54,544 nucleotides of DNA from Moorena bouillonii PNG (GCF_001942495.1 NZ_MKZS01000001.1:6788380-6842923); one strand, 5' to 3'. Positions 46,664 to 53,917 are shown, counted from the first letter of the stretch. Translations and numbers: made by a program. Notes: a model not told the origin generated them from the sequence alone.

Positions 46664-47908
46664 ATGGCGCTGGAACTGCTGATTCAAACTACCTCAGCAA
46701 CCCATCAAAGTTTTGATTACGACCTAGCCATTGTGGGGGGTGGCATTACTGGTTCTACCCTGGCCTGTGCGTTGAAACATTCTGGGTTGAGCGTATTACT
46801 CATAGAAGCCAAACCGAAGTCAGTGGCAGCTGCCAGGGTACAAGCTTATGCCTTGTCTATCCTCTCAGGGCGTATTTTCGCAGGTATTGGGGTTTGGGAT
46901 AAAATCCTGCCACAGATTAGCACATTTCGGCAGATCAGGCTTTCCGATGCTAACCATTCCGGTGTGGTGCATTTTTCCCCTTCAGATTTAGGTACCAACG
47001 CCCTAGGGTATGTGGGAGAACACCGTCCGGTGCTAACGTCGTTGCAAGAATTTTTGACAGATTGCCCCAATGTTGACTGGCTGTGTCCAGCAGAAGTAGT
47101 GGATGTAGACTATCAGGAGTCTGGGGTGGAGATTACTGTCAAGGAGGGTGATACTCAGCATCGAATTAGGACAAGGCTCGTGGTGGCGGCGGATGGAGCG
47201 CGATCGCAAATTCGGACTAGGGCTAGGATTACGACTCGTGGCTGGAAATACTGGCAATCTTGTGTGACTGCCCGGATTAAAACCGAAAAGCCCCACAATA
47301 ATACGGCTTTTGAACGCTTCTGGCCTAGTGGTCCGATGGGGGTGCTGCCCTTGTCAGAGAATCGCTGCCAGGTGGTGTGGACAGCACCCCATGCTGAAGC
47401 CAAAGCGTTACAAGCACTAGACGAAGATCAGTTTCTCGCTAAGCTGGAATACTACACTGGTGGTCTGTTGGGTCGCTTGGAGTTGGAATGCGATCGCTAT
47501 TTGTTTCCAGTGCAATTGATGCAGAGCGATCGCTATATTCAGTCACGATTGGCACTAATTGGTGATGCTGCCCATTGTTGCCATCCTGTCGGTGGTCAAG
47601 GACTAAACCTCGGCATTCGCGATGCTGCTGCCCTTGCCCAAGTCTTGAGTGAAGCACACCAAGCAGGGGAAGATATTGGAGCTATAGAGGTTCTTAAGCG
47701 CTATGAAAACTGGCGCAAGCAAGAGAATCTGGTCATCTTAGGGTTTACCGATACCCTGGATCGGATCTTTTCCAACAACTGGTTACCAATAGTCGGGATA
47801 CGCCGTCTCGGGTTATGGATGCTGCGCCGGATTCGTCCAGTGAAGATTTATGCCTTGAAGTTGATGACTGGTTTGAGAGGAAATATTCCTCAAGTTGCTC
47901 AACAATAG
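46664..47908 (+). CDS. UbiH/Coq6-like FAD-dependent hydroxylase
   Basis: The protein has 414 residues. The FAD dinucleotide-binding motif is DYDLAIVGGGITGSTLACAL (about 18-37). The second FAD motif is LVVAADGARSQIR (about 171-183). The ribose-binding motif ALIGDAAHCCHPVGGQGLNLGIRDAAALA (about 300-328) is diagnostic of the aromatic hydroxylase (UbiH/UbiF/Coq6) family. Cyanobacterial members are thought to act in quinone biosynthesis; the exact ring position cannot be read from sequence. The C-terminal MLRRIRPVKIYALKLMTGLRGN may associate with the membrane. It is convergent with the next gene, with 17 bp between stops. Confidence 0.88.
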   Translation: MALELLIQTTSATHQSFDYDLAIVGGGITGSTLACALKHSGLSVLLIEAKPKSVAAARVQAYALSILSGRIFAGIGVWDKILPQISTFRQIRLSDANHSGVVHFSPSDLGTNALGYVGEHRPVLTSLQEFLTDCPNVDWLCPAEVVDVDYQESGVEITVKEGDTQHRIRTRLVVAADGARSQIRTRARITTRGWKYWQSCVTARIKTEKPHNNTAFERFWPSGPMGVLPLSENRCQVVWTAPHAEAKALQALDEDQFLAKLEYYTGGLLGRLELECDRYLFPVQLMQSDRYIQSRLALIGDAAHCCHPVGGQGLNLGIRDAAALAQVLSEAHQAGEDIGAIEVLKRYENWRKQENLVILGFTDTLDRIFSNNWLPIVGIRRLGLWMLRRIRPVKIYALKLMTGLRGNIPQVAQQ

Positions 47909-47925
47909 AGCAGTGGCTCTCGCAC

Positions 47926-48549
47926 TCAATTGCTGCTAGAGAGCGCTGCGATCAGAATTCTGGTTAAGGGTTCTAAATCGGTTGGTACCCGGTAGAGAGT
48001 CAATATTTGGGTGATTAATTTGTCTTGACGGTGCAGAATACCAAACTGCCAGATTGTTCCAGTTGAAACCGCTCCAAATAGCTGTGGCTGTTGCTCAACC
48101 GATGGGCATTTCTCCCACTGATCGAGGGCAATCAGTTCCACTGCCATCTGAGTGAAACCATTGGTAAGATCCTCTTGCTTTGCCTCAACCACTAACAGAT
48201 TAGTCGTTGTCCTGAGCAAATAGTCCAACGCGCCTTGAAGCTGATTGCTTACCTTGAGTGAATACTCAATTCGCAACTGCGCCCTTGTGTAGTGAATCAA
48301 ATCTGCCATCACAGGTGCAATTAACATCTCCCGCCGGGATTGTTCGTTGCTCAGATCCAGGTAAGGTAAAATTTCTTCGAGGCGTGATTGGCGCTCCTGC
48401 AATCGATCTAACTCACCCCGATATTGCCGTAAATCCAATAAGCTACGTTCTAGTGAATAGCCATATTCTGCCAAGATTTCATCCGTCGGAGTTTTCAGTT
48501 TGGCTATTTCACTGAAGCTATAAGAACGGTTGGGGTCGAGCAGAGGCAT
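47926..48549 (-). CDS. Conserved hypothetical with PD-(D/E)XK-like core
   Basis: This 207-residue protein starts MPLLDPNRSYSFSEIAKLKTP, followed by a coiled-coil region (LLDLRQYRGELDRLQERQSRLEEILPYL). The central part resembles a restriction endonuclease-like fold: REMLIAPVMADLIHYT, then the catalytic-type pair in GALDYLLRTTTNLLVVEAKQ (Asp, then E-x-K), then a helix with FTQMAVELIALD. Related proteins are common and unassigned in cyanobacteria. Whether it cuts DNA is unknown. It faces the UbiH-like gene tail to tail. Confidence 0.7.
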   Translation of the reverse strand: MPLLDPNRSYSFSEIAKLKTPTDEILAEYGYSLERSLLDLRQYRGELDRLQERQSRLEEILPYLDLSNEQSRREMLIAPVMADLIHYTRAQLRIEYSLKVSNQLQGALDYLLRTTTNLLVVEAKQEDLTNGFTQMAVELIALDQWEKCPSVEQQPQLFGAVSTGTIWQFGILHRQDKLITQILTLYRVPTDLEPLTRILIAALSSSN

Positions 48550-49124
48550 AGGATGGAAACCAGAAATCAGCGATTAAGGGGAAATATTCCTCAAGTGGAT
48601 CAAGACTAGACCATTGCTTAGGTAAATTTATTGATGATCGGGGGATGGGGTGATTAGGGAATCGAACTATCTAGAGTAAGTGGTTGCTGGATTGACTGAC
48701 TTGAGCCACTTATTGGTTATTTGATCAACTTCTATTACTTGACGAGCGTTCTAGAAGGAATTAAAGTTATTATAATCTACAGCCTATATCATAAAATTAA
48801 TTAATTAATAATAGAACTTACGCATGGGTGCATCTCATATTTTAAAATGTTGCGTAGGGTGCTTCAGGGTGGGATGCTATTGGCGAAATATTTCTTAAGA
48901 CGCTGAAAGCCTTGATATTCCGTGTAATGGTCGCAAAACCTTTTATAGTTTTGTAACCTAATCAACGGCAGAATAAGTGTTTTGGATGTTAACTTCTATT
49001 TCGCCAGCAGCTTCACCCCGTAACGCACCACTGGGCCAAACAGCAAAAATGAGATGCACACCTTACCCATTGACAAAGTGAACGAGATGTCTAGATAATT
49101 ATTCTCTTCTAAAATTTTGTAGCA
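48550..49124. other. Intergenic region containing a MITE-like inverted repeat element
   Basis: This is 575 bp with no gene. The central 237 bp form the inverted-repeat element described at 48826-49062. The remainder is AT-rich and holds the promoters of the flanking divergent genes. Confidence 0.6.
48826..49062. mobile_element. MITE-like element with long imperfect inverted repeats
   Basis: The left side has GTGCATCTCAT, GCGTAGGGTG, CTTCAGGGTG and TTGGCGAAATA. The right side, read in reverse complement, has GTGCATCTCATTTTT, GTGCGTTACGGGGTGAAGC and CTGGCGAAATAGAAG in the same order. The arms are about 65-70 bp with indels and enclose about 105 bp without coding capacity. This is a non-autonomous element or a large RNA-hairpin repeat; no transposase is associated. 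Confidence 0.6.
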
Positions 49125-49949
49125 ATGAAGGATTTATTGACAGCTTTATTCAGTGGATTAGTAAAACAACCACCCTTATTTACTCAATTTATTTCTCTTG
49201 CTTTAGGGGCAATGTTCCTTGTAATAGGTGCCGGGATAGAATTCAATATCAGAAACGGAGAGATTAAAACTGACAATAGCCAGAAACCAATTCTGATCGT
49301 AGTAGGTCTAGTTCTTATAAGTTTTTATATCTTTATGGTTTTGTTCAAGGAAATAAAGAATCAAAAATTAGCTGAAAAAGATAGGAAAATTACTAAAATG
49401 CAAAGTGATTTAAATAAATGTCAAGAAAGATTAAAACTCAATAATCTTAAACAATCTATATCAGTATTCAAAGACAGAAATGAAGTAAACAGTTTTTCTG
49501 AGCCTGTTTTAGAAGGAGTGGAAGGAATGAACGAAAGTCTTAAACAACATGAATCTACATCTACAGATGTAGATCGTGAAACTGCAAAAGAATGGGTCAC
49601 TCAAAGGATTAATCAATGGACTGAAGAAATAAAGTCAAAAGACTATTCATCCGATGGTATTTCTCGCAAAAATATCAATAAGTTTAAAAAAAATGTAGCT
49701 AAACTTTTAGAGCTTTTATGCCAAAACATAATTGATGGTACAGATAACGCACCTCTTGGAGTTGACCCCCAATTTTATCAAACATTAGGTGATAAGGTTA
49801 TTGCCCATAAAAAGGCACTTGAATTTATTAAAAAGCAAATGTCTGATGAGCTTGATCAGGACGTAAAAACCCTGGGTAGAGAGACGATTCAGTACGTCAA
49901 GGACAGAATGACTGTGCTGGTAGAATGCACAAATTACAAGCCTTATTAG
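49125..49949 (+). CDS. Two-helix membrane protein with coiled coil, unknown function
   Basis: The protein has 274 residues. Two N-terminal transmembrane helices (LFTQFISLALGAMFLVIGAG and PILIVVGLVLISFYIFMVLF) are followed by a charged coiled coil (KEIKNQKLAEKDRKITKMQSDLNKC). Next come a Ser/Glu-rich linker and a helical C-terminal domain (about 150-274) with KEWVTQRINQWTEEIKS and RKNINKFKKNVAKLLELLCQNI. AT-rich codon use differs from the neighbouring core genes. I do not recognise a family. Membrane anchor plus cytoplasmic helical domain is common in predicted conflict effectors, but that link is only contextual. Confidence 0.7.
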   Translation: MKDLLTALFSGLVKQPPLFTQFISLALGAMFLVIGAGIEFNIRNGEIKTDNSQKPILIVVGLVLISFYIFMVLFKEIKNQKLAEKDRKITKMQSDLNKCQERLKLNNLKQSISVFKDRNEVNSFSEPVLEGVEGMNESLKQHESTSTDVDRETAKEWVTQRINQWTEEIKSKDYSSDGISRKNINKFKKNVAKLLELLCQNIIDGTDNAPLGVDPQFYQTLGDKVIAHKKALEFIKKQMSDELDQDVKTLGRETIQYVKDRMTVLVECTNYKPY

Positions 49950-49963
49950 TGGTCTGTTTACAT

Positions 49964-50194
49964 TCAGGACTTATTGATCCGTTGCCAAGTTTTTGGAATT
50001 GGACCAGATTTACCCGGAATCGGTCGTTCTCCCTTTAGTTTTTCATTGCAATGATCAAGAACGGTACAACAAGCATTATATACATCAACTAAACTGTTGT
50101 CGTTTCCTACTTTTGGTCGTAGATTCCTCGCATGTTCTTCGAGATCTTTTGCGAGTTTATAATTTGGGGACATAATTTTATGATTTGGGGACAT
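49964..50194 (-). CDS. Small hypothetical protein or 3' fragment
   Basis: This 76-residue frame reads YKLAKDLEEHARNLRPKVGN and ends GPIPKTWQRINKS. The composition is protein-like (charged helix, then a basic Pro-rich tail). The start has an internal repeat (MSPNHKIMSPNYK) produced by two direct copies of TTTGGGGACATAA (about 50163-50196), so the true start may be the second Met. No family is recognised. It is convergent with the 49125 gene, with 14 bp between them. Confidence 0.4.
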   Translation of the reverse strand: MSPNHKIMSPNYKLAKDLEEHARNLRPKVGNDNSLVDVYNACCTVLDHCNEKLKGERPIPGKSGPIPKTWQRINKS

Positions 50195-50473
50195 AAGTTC
50201 ACCTCTAGAGCTAATGGGAATGGCTTACCAAAGTGGAAAAACCTATTCAGTAAACACACCTTAATTTTTGAGACTATTACTTTGACTCCAATAATTGCTC
50301 ATCAATCAAAGTAAGTTTAGTATTTGTTCATTAAATCTGCCAAAGGGCAATTTTAATTCAGGCTACTCTACTAAAGCATGTGCACAAAATTAATTACACA
50401 TTTTACAAAACTCAAAGCCTTACGATGTAAGGGTTACAGAGATTGGTAGTAGGAAATTAATTTTGTTTAGGTG
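50195..50473. other. Short AT-rich intergenic stretch before the IS4 element
   Basis: No gene, RNA or clear repeat was recognised in this interval. A sequence AGGAAATTAA at 50451-50460 recurs at 51744-51753 across the adjoining insertion sequence. Confidence 0.5.
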
Positions 50474-50541
50474 CTGAAGGGGTGACGAAACAAGCTGAAA
50501 TGGTTGGTATGTAAAGGTAGTACCATTTTATGGTAAAAAAA

Positions 50542-50574
50542 AGGTAGGTGTTCTATTTGCAACAAAACCTACCT
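50542..50574 (+). promoter_or_regulatory. Hairpin just upstream of the IS4 transposase start
   Basis: AGGTAGGT (50542-50549) pairs with ACCTACCT (50567-50574), 7 nt before the ATG at 50582. The decayed relative has a hairpin at the same place with a different sequence, AGATAGGTCTT/AAGACCTATCT (52738-52770). Pairing is kept while bases differ, which suggests an RNA structure that limits transposase translation, as known for IS10 and IS50 on read-through transcripts. Confidence 0.55.
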
Positions 50575-50581
50575 ATTGACA

Positions 50582-51724
50582 ATGTTACCCACATTATACC
50601 AAAACCACCTAAAAAGTCAATTTACTCTAGCCGAATATATTTTCTTAAAAATTTTCGTCAATCTCTTACAGTCAATTAAAAAAGTTAGTTTGGAAAAGTT
50701 AGCCAATGCTCTTCCTTTACCTATTAAATTTGAAAGCAAAAGAAAAAGAATACAAAGATTTTTATCGCTGCCAAATCTAACCCTTGAAAAAGTTTGGTTC
50801 CCAATAGTTGAAGAAGTTTTGAAAACATACTTTACCTCGGAAGAACTAATTTATATAGCAATCGACAGAACAAGTTGGAGTCGTATTAATTTATTCATGG
50901 TTAGCCTAATTTGGGATAAAAGAGGGTTTCCAATATATTTTACTTTGTTGCCAAAGTTAGGTAATAGTAATTTAACAGAACAACAAAGGATATTATCAAA
51001 GGTTATACCGATTTTTAAAAATTATAAAATCTGCCTGTTGGGAGATAGAGAATTTTGCTCTGTAAAATTAGGAAAGTACTTACAGGACTTGGGCGTGTAT
51101 TTTTGTTTACGCTTAAAAAAGAACGAATTTATTGAATATAAAAAAAATAATTGGCTTCAACTTAATGATTTAGGTTTAGTACCAGGAGTTTCTTTATTTA
51201 TCCAAGGAGTTAAAGTTACCAAAACCCGTGGATTTTCAAGTTTTAATGTTGCTTGTAAGTGGCAACGTAAAGTCAAGGGAATAGAACCCAAAGAAGGATG
51301 GTTTATACTCACAAACTTCGACAGAATCGAGTCAGCTATTTCCGCCTATAAAAAAAGATTTAATATAGAGGAGATGTTTAGAGATTTTAAAAAAGGTGGC
51401 TATAATTTAGAGGTGACTAAAGTTGATGGTGAACGGTTTATTTCTCTAGTTTTATTAATAGCGATAGCTTACACTTCCGCAACAATTCAGGGTCAGCAAA
51501 TTAAACGTAAAGGAATACAAAACTATGTTGGTCGTGTCAAAGAATCTGGTCGAATAGAGCGGAGACATAGCAGTTTTTACATTGGTTTATATGGCCAAAA
51601 TTGGGGAATTTTCAAGGATATTTGTCTAGAATTAGCAACCGAATTAATGAAACTAAATCCTAATAAACGAAAGTATTATCAACGAGGTCTAAGGGCTAGG
51701 TCGCTTATAGAGTCTGCGTTTTAA
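50582..51724 (+). CDS. IS4 family transposase
   Basis: The protein has about 380 residues from ATG 50582; a TTG start at 50576 would lie against the hairpin. The DDE residues are visible: IAIDRTSWSRIN (first Asp), LLGDREFCSVKLG (second Asp) and the YREK signature YKKRFNIEEMFRDFKKGGYNLE, with Y-x2-R-x3-E-x6-K. The frame is uninterrupted and the termini are present, so it could be active. AT-rich codon use (many AAA, TTA, ATA) differs from the chromosomal genes, suggesting recent arrival. Confidence 0.93.
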   Translation: MLPTLYQNHLKSQFTLAEYIFLKIFVNLLQSIKKVSLEKLANALPLPIKFESKRKRIQRFLSLPNLTLEKVWFPIVEEVLKTYFTSEELIYIAIDRTSWSRINLFMVSLIWDKRGFPIYFTLLPKLGNSNLTEQQRILSKVIPIFKNYKICLLGDREFCSVKLGKYLQDLGVYFCLRLKKNEFIEYKKNNWLQLNDLGLVPGVSLFIQGVKVTKTRGFSSFNVACKWQRKVKGIEPKEGWFILTNFDRIESAISAYKKRFNIEEMFRDFKKGGYNLEVTKVDGERFISLVLLIAIAYTSATIQGQQIKRKGIQNYVGRVKESGRIERRHSSFYIGLYGQNWGIFKDICLELATELMKLNPNKRKYYQRGLRARSLIESAF

Positions 51725-52124
51725 CTTATTTCGTCGCCCCCCCAGGAAATTAACCGATTATCTGAAACATTAGTGTCTTCTAAGTTATAGCCACCTGTTT
51801 TCAAATCTCTAAACATTTGCTCAATATTAAACCGTTTTTTATAAGCAGCAATTGCCAAGTCTAACGACTTTAAATTTGTGAGAATAAACCAGGGGTCTTT
51901 TGGGGCAAATCCTGACCCCTTTTTTTTCCATTTTGCGGCCAAATTAAAACGGGGTAATCCCTTAGTTTTCGTTACTTTGATTTCTTTAAAAAATCACGAA
52001 GTTCCTGGGACTAATTCTCAAGAATCTAACTCTGTCCAAATTTGTTTTTCAATTTCAATAAATTCAGTTTTTTTAAGACGTAGACAAAAGTCTGTATCCT
52101 TTTGTGACAACCAGTTTGCCAGCC

Positions 52125-52225
52125 TCAGAGATGAAACCTTAGACAGTTGAGCCTTTATAGCGGCAGGCTATGCAGAAAAGGGTTAAAACTCGTGGAATAA
52201 GGCTCAACTGTCTTACGGTAACTTC
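52125..52225. repeat. Hairpin repeat family, copy 2
   Basis: The arms AGACAGTTGAGCC (52141-52153) and GGCTCAACTGTCT (52201-52213) are perfectly complementary. The core carries TTTATAGCGGCAGGCTATGC and AAAAGGGTTAAAACTCG. Outer flanks are GAGATGAAACC on the left and ACGGTAACTTC on the right. It is inserted in the decayed IS4 transposase between the REFCSV codons and the codons for the following ANWLSQ region. Confidence 0.8.
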
Positions 52226-52458
52226 AAAACAGAACAAAATTCTCTATCTCCCAATAGGCCGATTCTATAATCTTTAAAAATCGGCATTATTTTTGAGATA
52301 TGAGTTGTTTGTTCCTTAAAATTACTACTGCCTAATTTTGGCATCAAAGTCAAGGAAATTGGAAAAGCTCTTTTGTCCCAAATCAGGCGAGTTACTAAAA
52401 GGTTTATTTTACCCCAATTTGTCCGATCAATTGCTATATAAACGAGGTCATTTTTTTC

Positions 52459-52482
52459 GGCGTTCGCCGACGCTACGCGAAC
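52459..52482 (-). repeat. 24-nt dispersed repeat inserted in frame in a transposase
   Basis: On the minus strand, GTTCGCGTAGCGTCGGCGAA plus CGCC lies between codons for ETYF and EKNDLVYIAIDRT. Relative to the intact copy (KTYF-TSEELIYIAIDRT) exactly eight codons (VRVASANA) are added with no frame change. Confidence 0.8.
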
Positions 52483-52897
52483 AAAATATGTTTCTAGCAA
52501 ATTAGAGAGAATAGGAAACCAAATAGTTTCAAAATTTTTGGCAAAGATAAAAAGCGCTGTCGTCTTTTTCTTCTACTTTCAAACTTTAGTCCAAGAGGTA
52601 AAGCATTGGCTAATTTTTCCAGGCTAACTCTTTTAATTGATTGTAGTAGAATAACTACAATATTTGCTAAAATATAATTACGATCCTTTAGTTTAAATTT
52701 TAGATGGTTTTGATCTAATAAGGGTAACATTTTCAACAGATAGGTCTTATTGACAATGAAAGACCTATCTTTTTCTACCACAGATCGTTACACTCTTGAC
52801 GTATCAATCGTTTCAATCGCTATCGTCGCCCCCCCAGGGTTTCATGAGCAGTAGAATCTGGGTTGTAAAGTCATCGATTTCCGAAAAAGGCATGCAT

Positions 52898-52928
52898 GCA
52901 AGAGGCAAAAGGCAAGAGGGGCAAGAGA
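52898..52928. repeat. Heptamer tandem repeat (STRR), GGCAAGA
   Basis: Four imperfect copies of GGCAAGA, the unit that also follows the TIR gene at 45255. Confidence 0.65.
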
Positions 52929-52935
52929 ATCGTAG

Positions 52936-53000
52936 GGTGGGCAGTGGCTACCAAAGAAATTGGCCAGCGAAGGTGAATCTATGATCAGCCACTGCCCACC
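52936..53000. repeat. Inverted repeat GGTGGGCAGTGGCT
   Basis: GGTGGGCAGTGGCT at 52936-52949 is exactly complementary to AGCCACTGCCCACC at 52987-53000, with a 37-nt intervening sequence. It is a small MITE-like hairpin with no gene. Confidence 0.7.
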
Positions 53001-53060
53001 AGACAATAACTACTTTTTTTTAGTCTATCTGTAAAGCATTGGTAGATGCGATGAAGCGTT

Positions 53061-53105
53061 TCGGCAAAGCCGACGCTACGCGAACGCGAAGCGTGGCCAA
53101 AGGCC
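53061..53105. repeat. Two 24-nt-type dispersed repeats, head to head
   Basis: TCGGCAAAGCCGACGCTACG plus CGAA (53061-53084) is followed immediately by an opposite-orientation relative, CGCGAAGCGTGGCCAAAGGC plus C (53085-53105). Both belong to the family seen at 3010, 52459 and 53569. Confidence 0.6.
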
Positions 53106-53139
53106 TCAGCTTCCGCGCTTATGCGAACGCTTCCATCTT

Positions 53140-53346
53140 CTAGGCTAATTGTAATATCTGTGGAATTGGTAACTCTTTATTAACTTGCCTATAGGCGTAC
53201 ACCAAATCCTCTAAAACTTCCTTAGCATTCTCAAGAGCTTCCTCATAGGTTTCACCATGTGTCCGAGCCTATTGACCCCATTCCGGTAAACTAGCAACAT
53301 AAGAGTTATCTTCTTCTGACCATTGAATTAAAATACTATATTTCAT
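53140..53346 (-). pseudogene. hicB: HicB-family antitoxin with an in-frame stop
   Basis: From ATG 53346 the protein reads MKYSILIQWSEEDNSYVASL then PEWGQ, an amber TAG (53269-53271), then ARTHGETYEEALENAKEVLE and a tail ending in LQLA, for 68 codons in total. This is the partial RNase H-like fold of HicB antitoxins, which neutralise HicA. Its ATG overlaps the TGA of the upstream hicA remnant (ATGA), the usual coupled arrangement. The stop at codon 26 should inactivate it unless suppressed. Confidence 0.8.
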
Positions 53347-53469
53347 GATTCATCCCCCTGTTCTAACTGCGACCCTTGTTTAAGTACTGCTATCACATCT
53401 TTTTCTTGATAAGGTTTGGCAGCGATGCAGCGCGGTCTTGGGGAGGCAGCGCGGTCTTGGGGGTTCCCC

Positions 53470-53570
53470 CGGAGACGAAACCTGATTACGTTGAGCCTTT
53501 ATGGTTGGTAGGCTCTGCAGAAAAGGGTTAAAACTTATTGATTAAGGCGAGCCTGTCTTACGGTAACTTC
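53470..53570. repeat. Hairpin repeat family, copy 3
   Basis: Same order as copy 2: GGAGACGAAACC, ACGTTGAGCC, a core with TTTATGGTTGGTAGGCTCTG and AAAAGGGTTAAAACTTA, then GGCGAGCCTGTCTTACGG and TAACTTC. Arm pairing is weaker than in copies 1 and 2, so it is a decaying copy. Confidence 0.75.
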
Positions 53571-53592
53571 GGCGTAGCCGACGCTTCGCGAA
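53569..53592 (-). repeat. 24-nt dispersed repeat abutting hairpin copy 3
   Basis: On the minus strand TTCGCGAAGCGTCGGCTACG plus CCGA. It is a member of the family at 52459, and its edge overlaps the last 2 nt of the hairpin repeat. Confidence 0.65.
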
Positions 53593-53833
53593 CAAACCAT
53601 GAGCGACTGCCGTGGTTTCCCCCATGAGCGACTGCATCAAGAGATCGTTACTATCTTTACCAGACAGGACTACAGCATTTGTTATCAGTGGATGCACCCA
53701 GTAATAATGACTACCTTTTCCTCGCTTAGGCAAGAGGGTAAATTCTGCTTTGGTGCAACATTTGTTTTAATTCTCTTACTTTTTTCGGCATCTTACAATC
53801 ATATAGGGATCCTAAATGAATTGTGAAAATTTT

Positions 53834-53917
53834 TGTTCCCTGTTCCCTGTTCCCTGTTCTCTGTTCCCTACTCCCTACTCCCTATTCCCTATTCCCTATT
53901 CCCTTTTCCCTTTTCCC
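53834..53917. repeat. Heptamer tandem repeat (STRR), TTCCCTG/TTCCCTA
   Basis: About eleven 7-bp units shift from TTCCCTG to CTCCCTA to TTCCCTA and then to TTCCCTT along the array. The array lies 47 bp upstream of the asparaginase start. Confidence 0.85.

Larger units (their letters stand above)
50474..51745 (+). mobile_element. IS4-family insertion sequence, apparently intact (1272 bp)
   Basis: The left end CTGAAGGGGTGACGAAACAA (50474) matches the reverse complement of the right end, CTGGGGGGGCGACGAAATAA (51745), at about 17 of 21 positions. One complete transposase gene lies between. The right end abuts a decayed relative of the same element that shares the CTGGGGGGGCGACGA end (at 52837). 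No convincing target duplication was found. Confidence 0.75.
51746..52730 (-). pseudogene. IS4 family transposase, decayed relative of the neighbouring element
   Basis: Read from ATG 52730 (MLPLLDQNHLKFKLKDRN), it is clearly related to the intact transposase at 50582. It keeps YIAIDRTNWGKIN, LLGDREFCSV and YKKRFNIEQMFRDLKTGGYNLE. It is broken by a frameshift near 52500, a 24-nt repeat insertion at 52459-52482, a hairpin repeat insertion at 52125-52225 and further stops near 52020. It ends abruptly after NRLIS at 51746, where the intact element begins, so about 110 C-terminal residues are missing. Its outer terminal repeat is at 52837. Confidence 0.85.
52782..53139. other. Repeat-rich intergenic region
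   Basis: No gene. It holds the outer end of the decayed IS4 element (to 52837), a GGCAAGA heptamer repeat (52898-52928), a 14-bp inverted repeat (52936-53000) and two adjacent 24-nt-type repeats (53061-53105). Confidence 0.6.
53421..53642. repeat. Composite repeat cluster inserted in hicA
   Basis: The outer portions match the repeat at 40843-40926 on the other strand: CCATGAGCGACTGC and GTGGTTTCCCCCATGAGCG on one side, GCAGCGCGGTCTTGGGG on the other. Nested inside are hairpin repeat copy 3 (53470-53570) and a 24-nt repeat (53569-53592). The ends GCGATGCAG and CTGCATCAAG are partly inverted. Confidence 0.7.
53343..53791 (-). pseudogene. hicA: HicA-family mRNA interferase toxin, frameshifted and split by repeats
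   Basis: The N-terminal part (53791 down to 53643) begins MPKKVRELKQMLHQ. One extra A in CACCAAAGCAG shifts the frame, after which LLPKRGKGSHYYWVHPLITN and VVLSGKDSND follow; the His of GSH is the HicA catalytic residue. A 222-bp repeat cluster (53421-53642) then interrupts the gene. The C-terminal part (53420 down to 53343) reads AKPYQEKDVIAVLKQGSQLE and ends QGDES. HicA is an RNA-binding-fold ribonuclease of type II toxin-antitoxin systems. The locus is dead. Confidence 0.8.

Noticed and set aside
50451..51753. Direct repeat AGGAAATTAA as a target duplication of the intact IS4 element
   Set aside because: The left copy lies 13 bp outside the terminal inverted repeat and the right copy overlaps the last 2 bp of the element, so the positions do not bracket the ends.
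53542..53733. 63-codon minus-strand frame starting inside hicA (MPKRGKGSHYYWVHP)
   Set aside because: It is the shifted central part of hicA running into the repeat cluster, not a separate gene.
53834..53917. Short repeats considered as a degenerate CRISPR
   Set aside because: Unit length is 7 bp with no spacers; they are heptamer tandem repeats.
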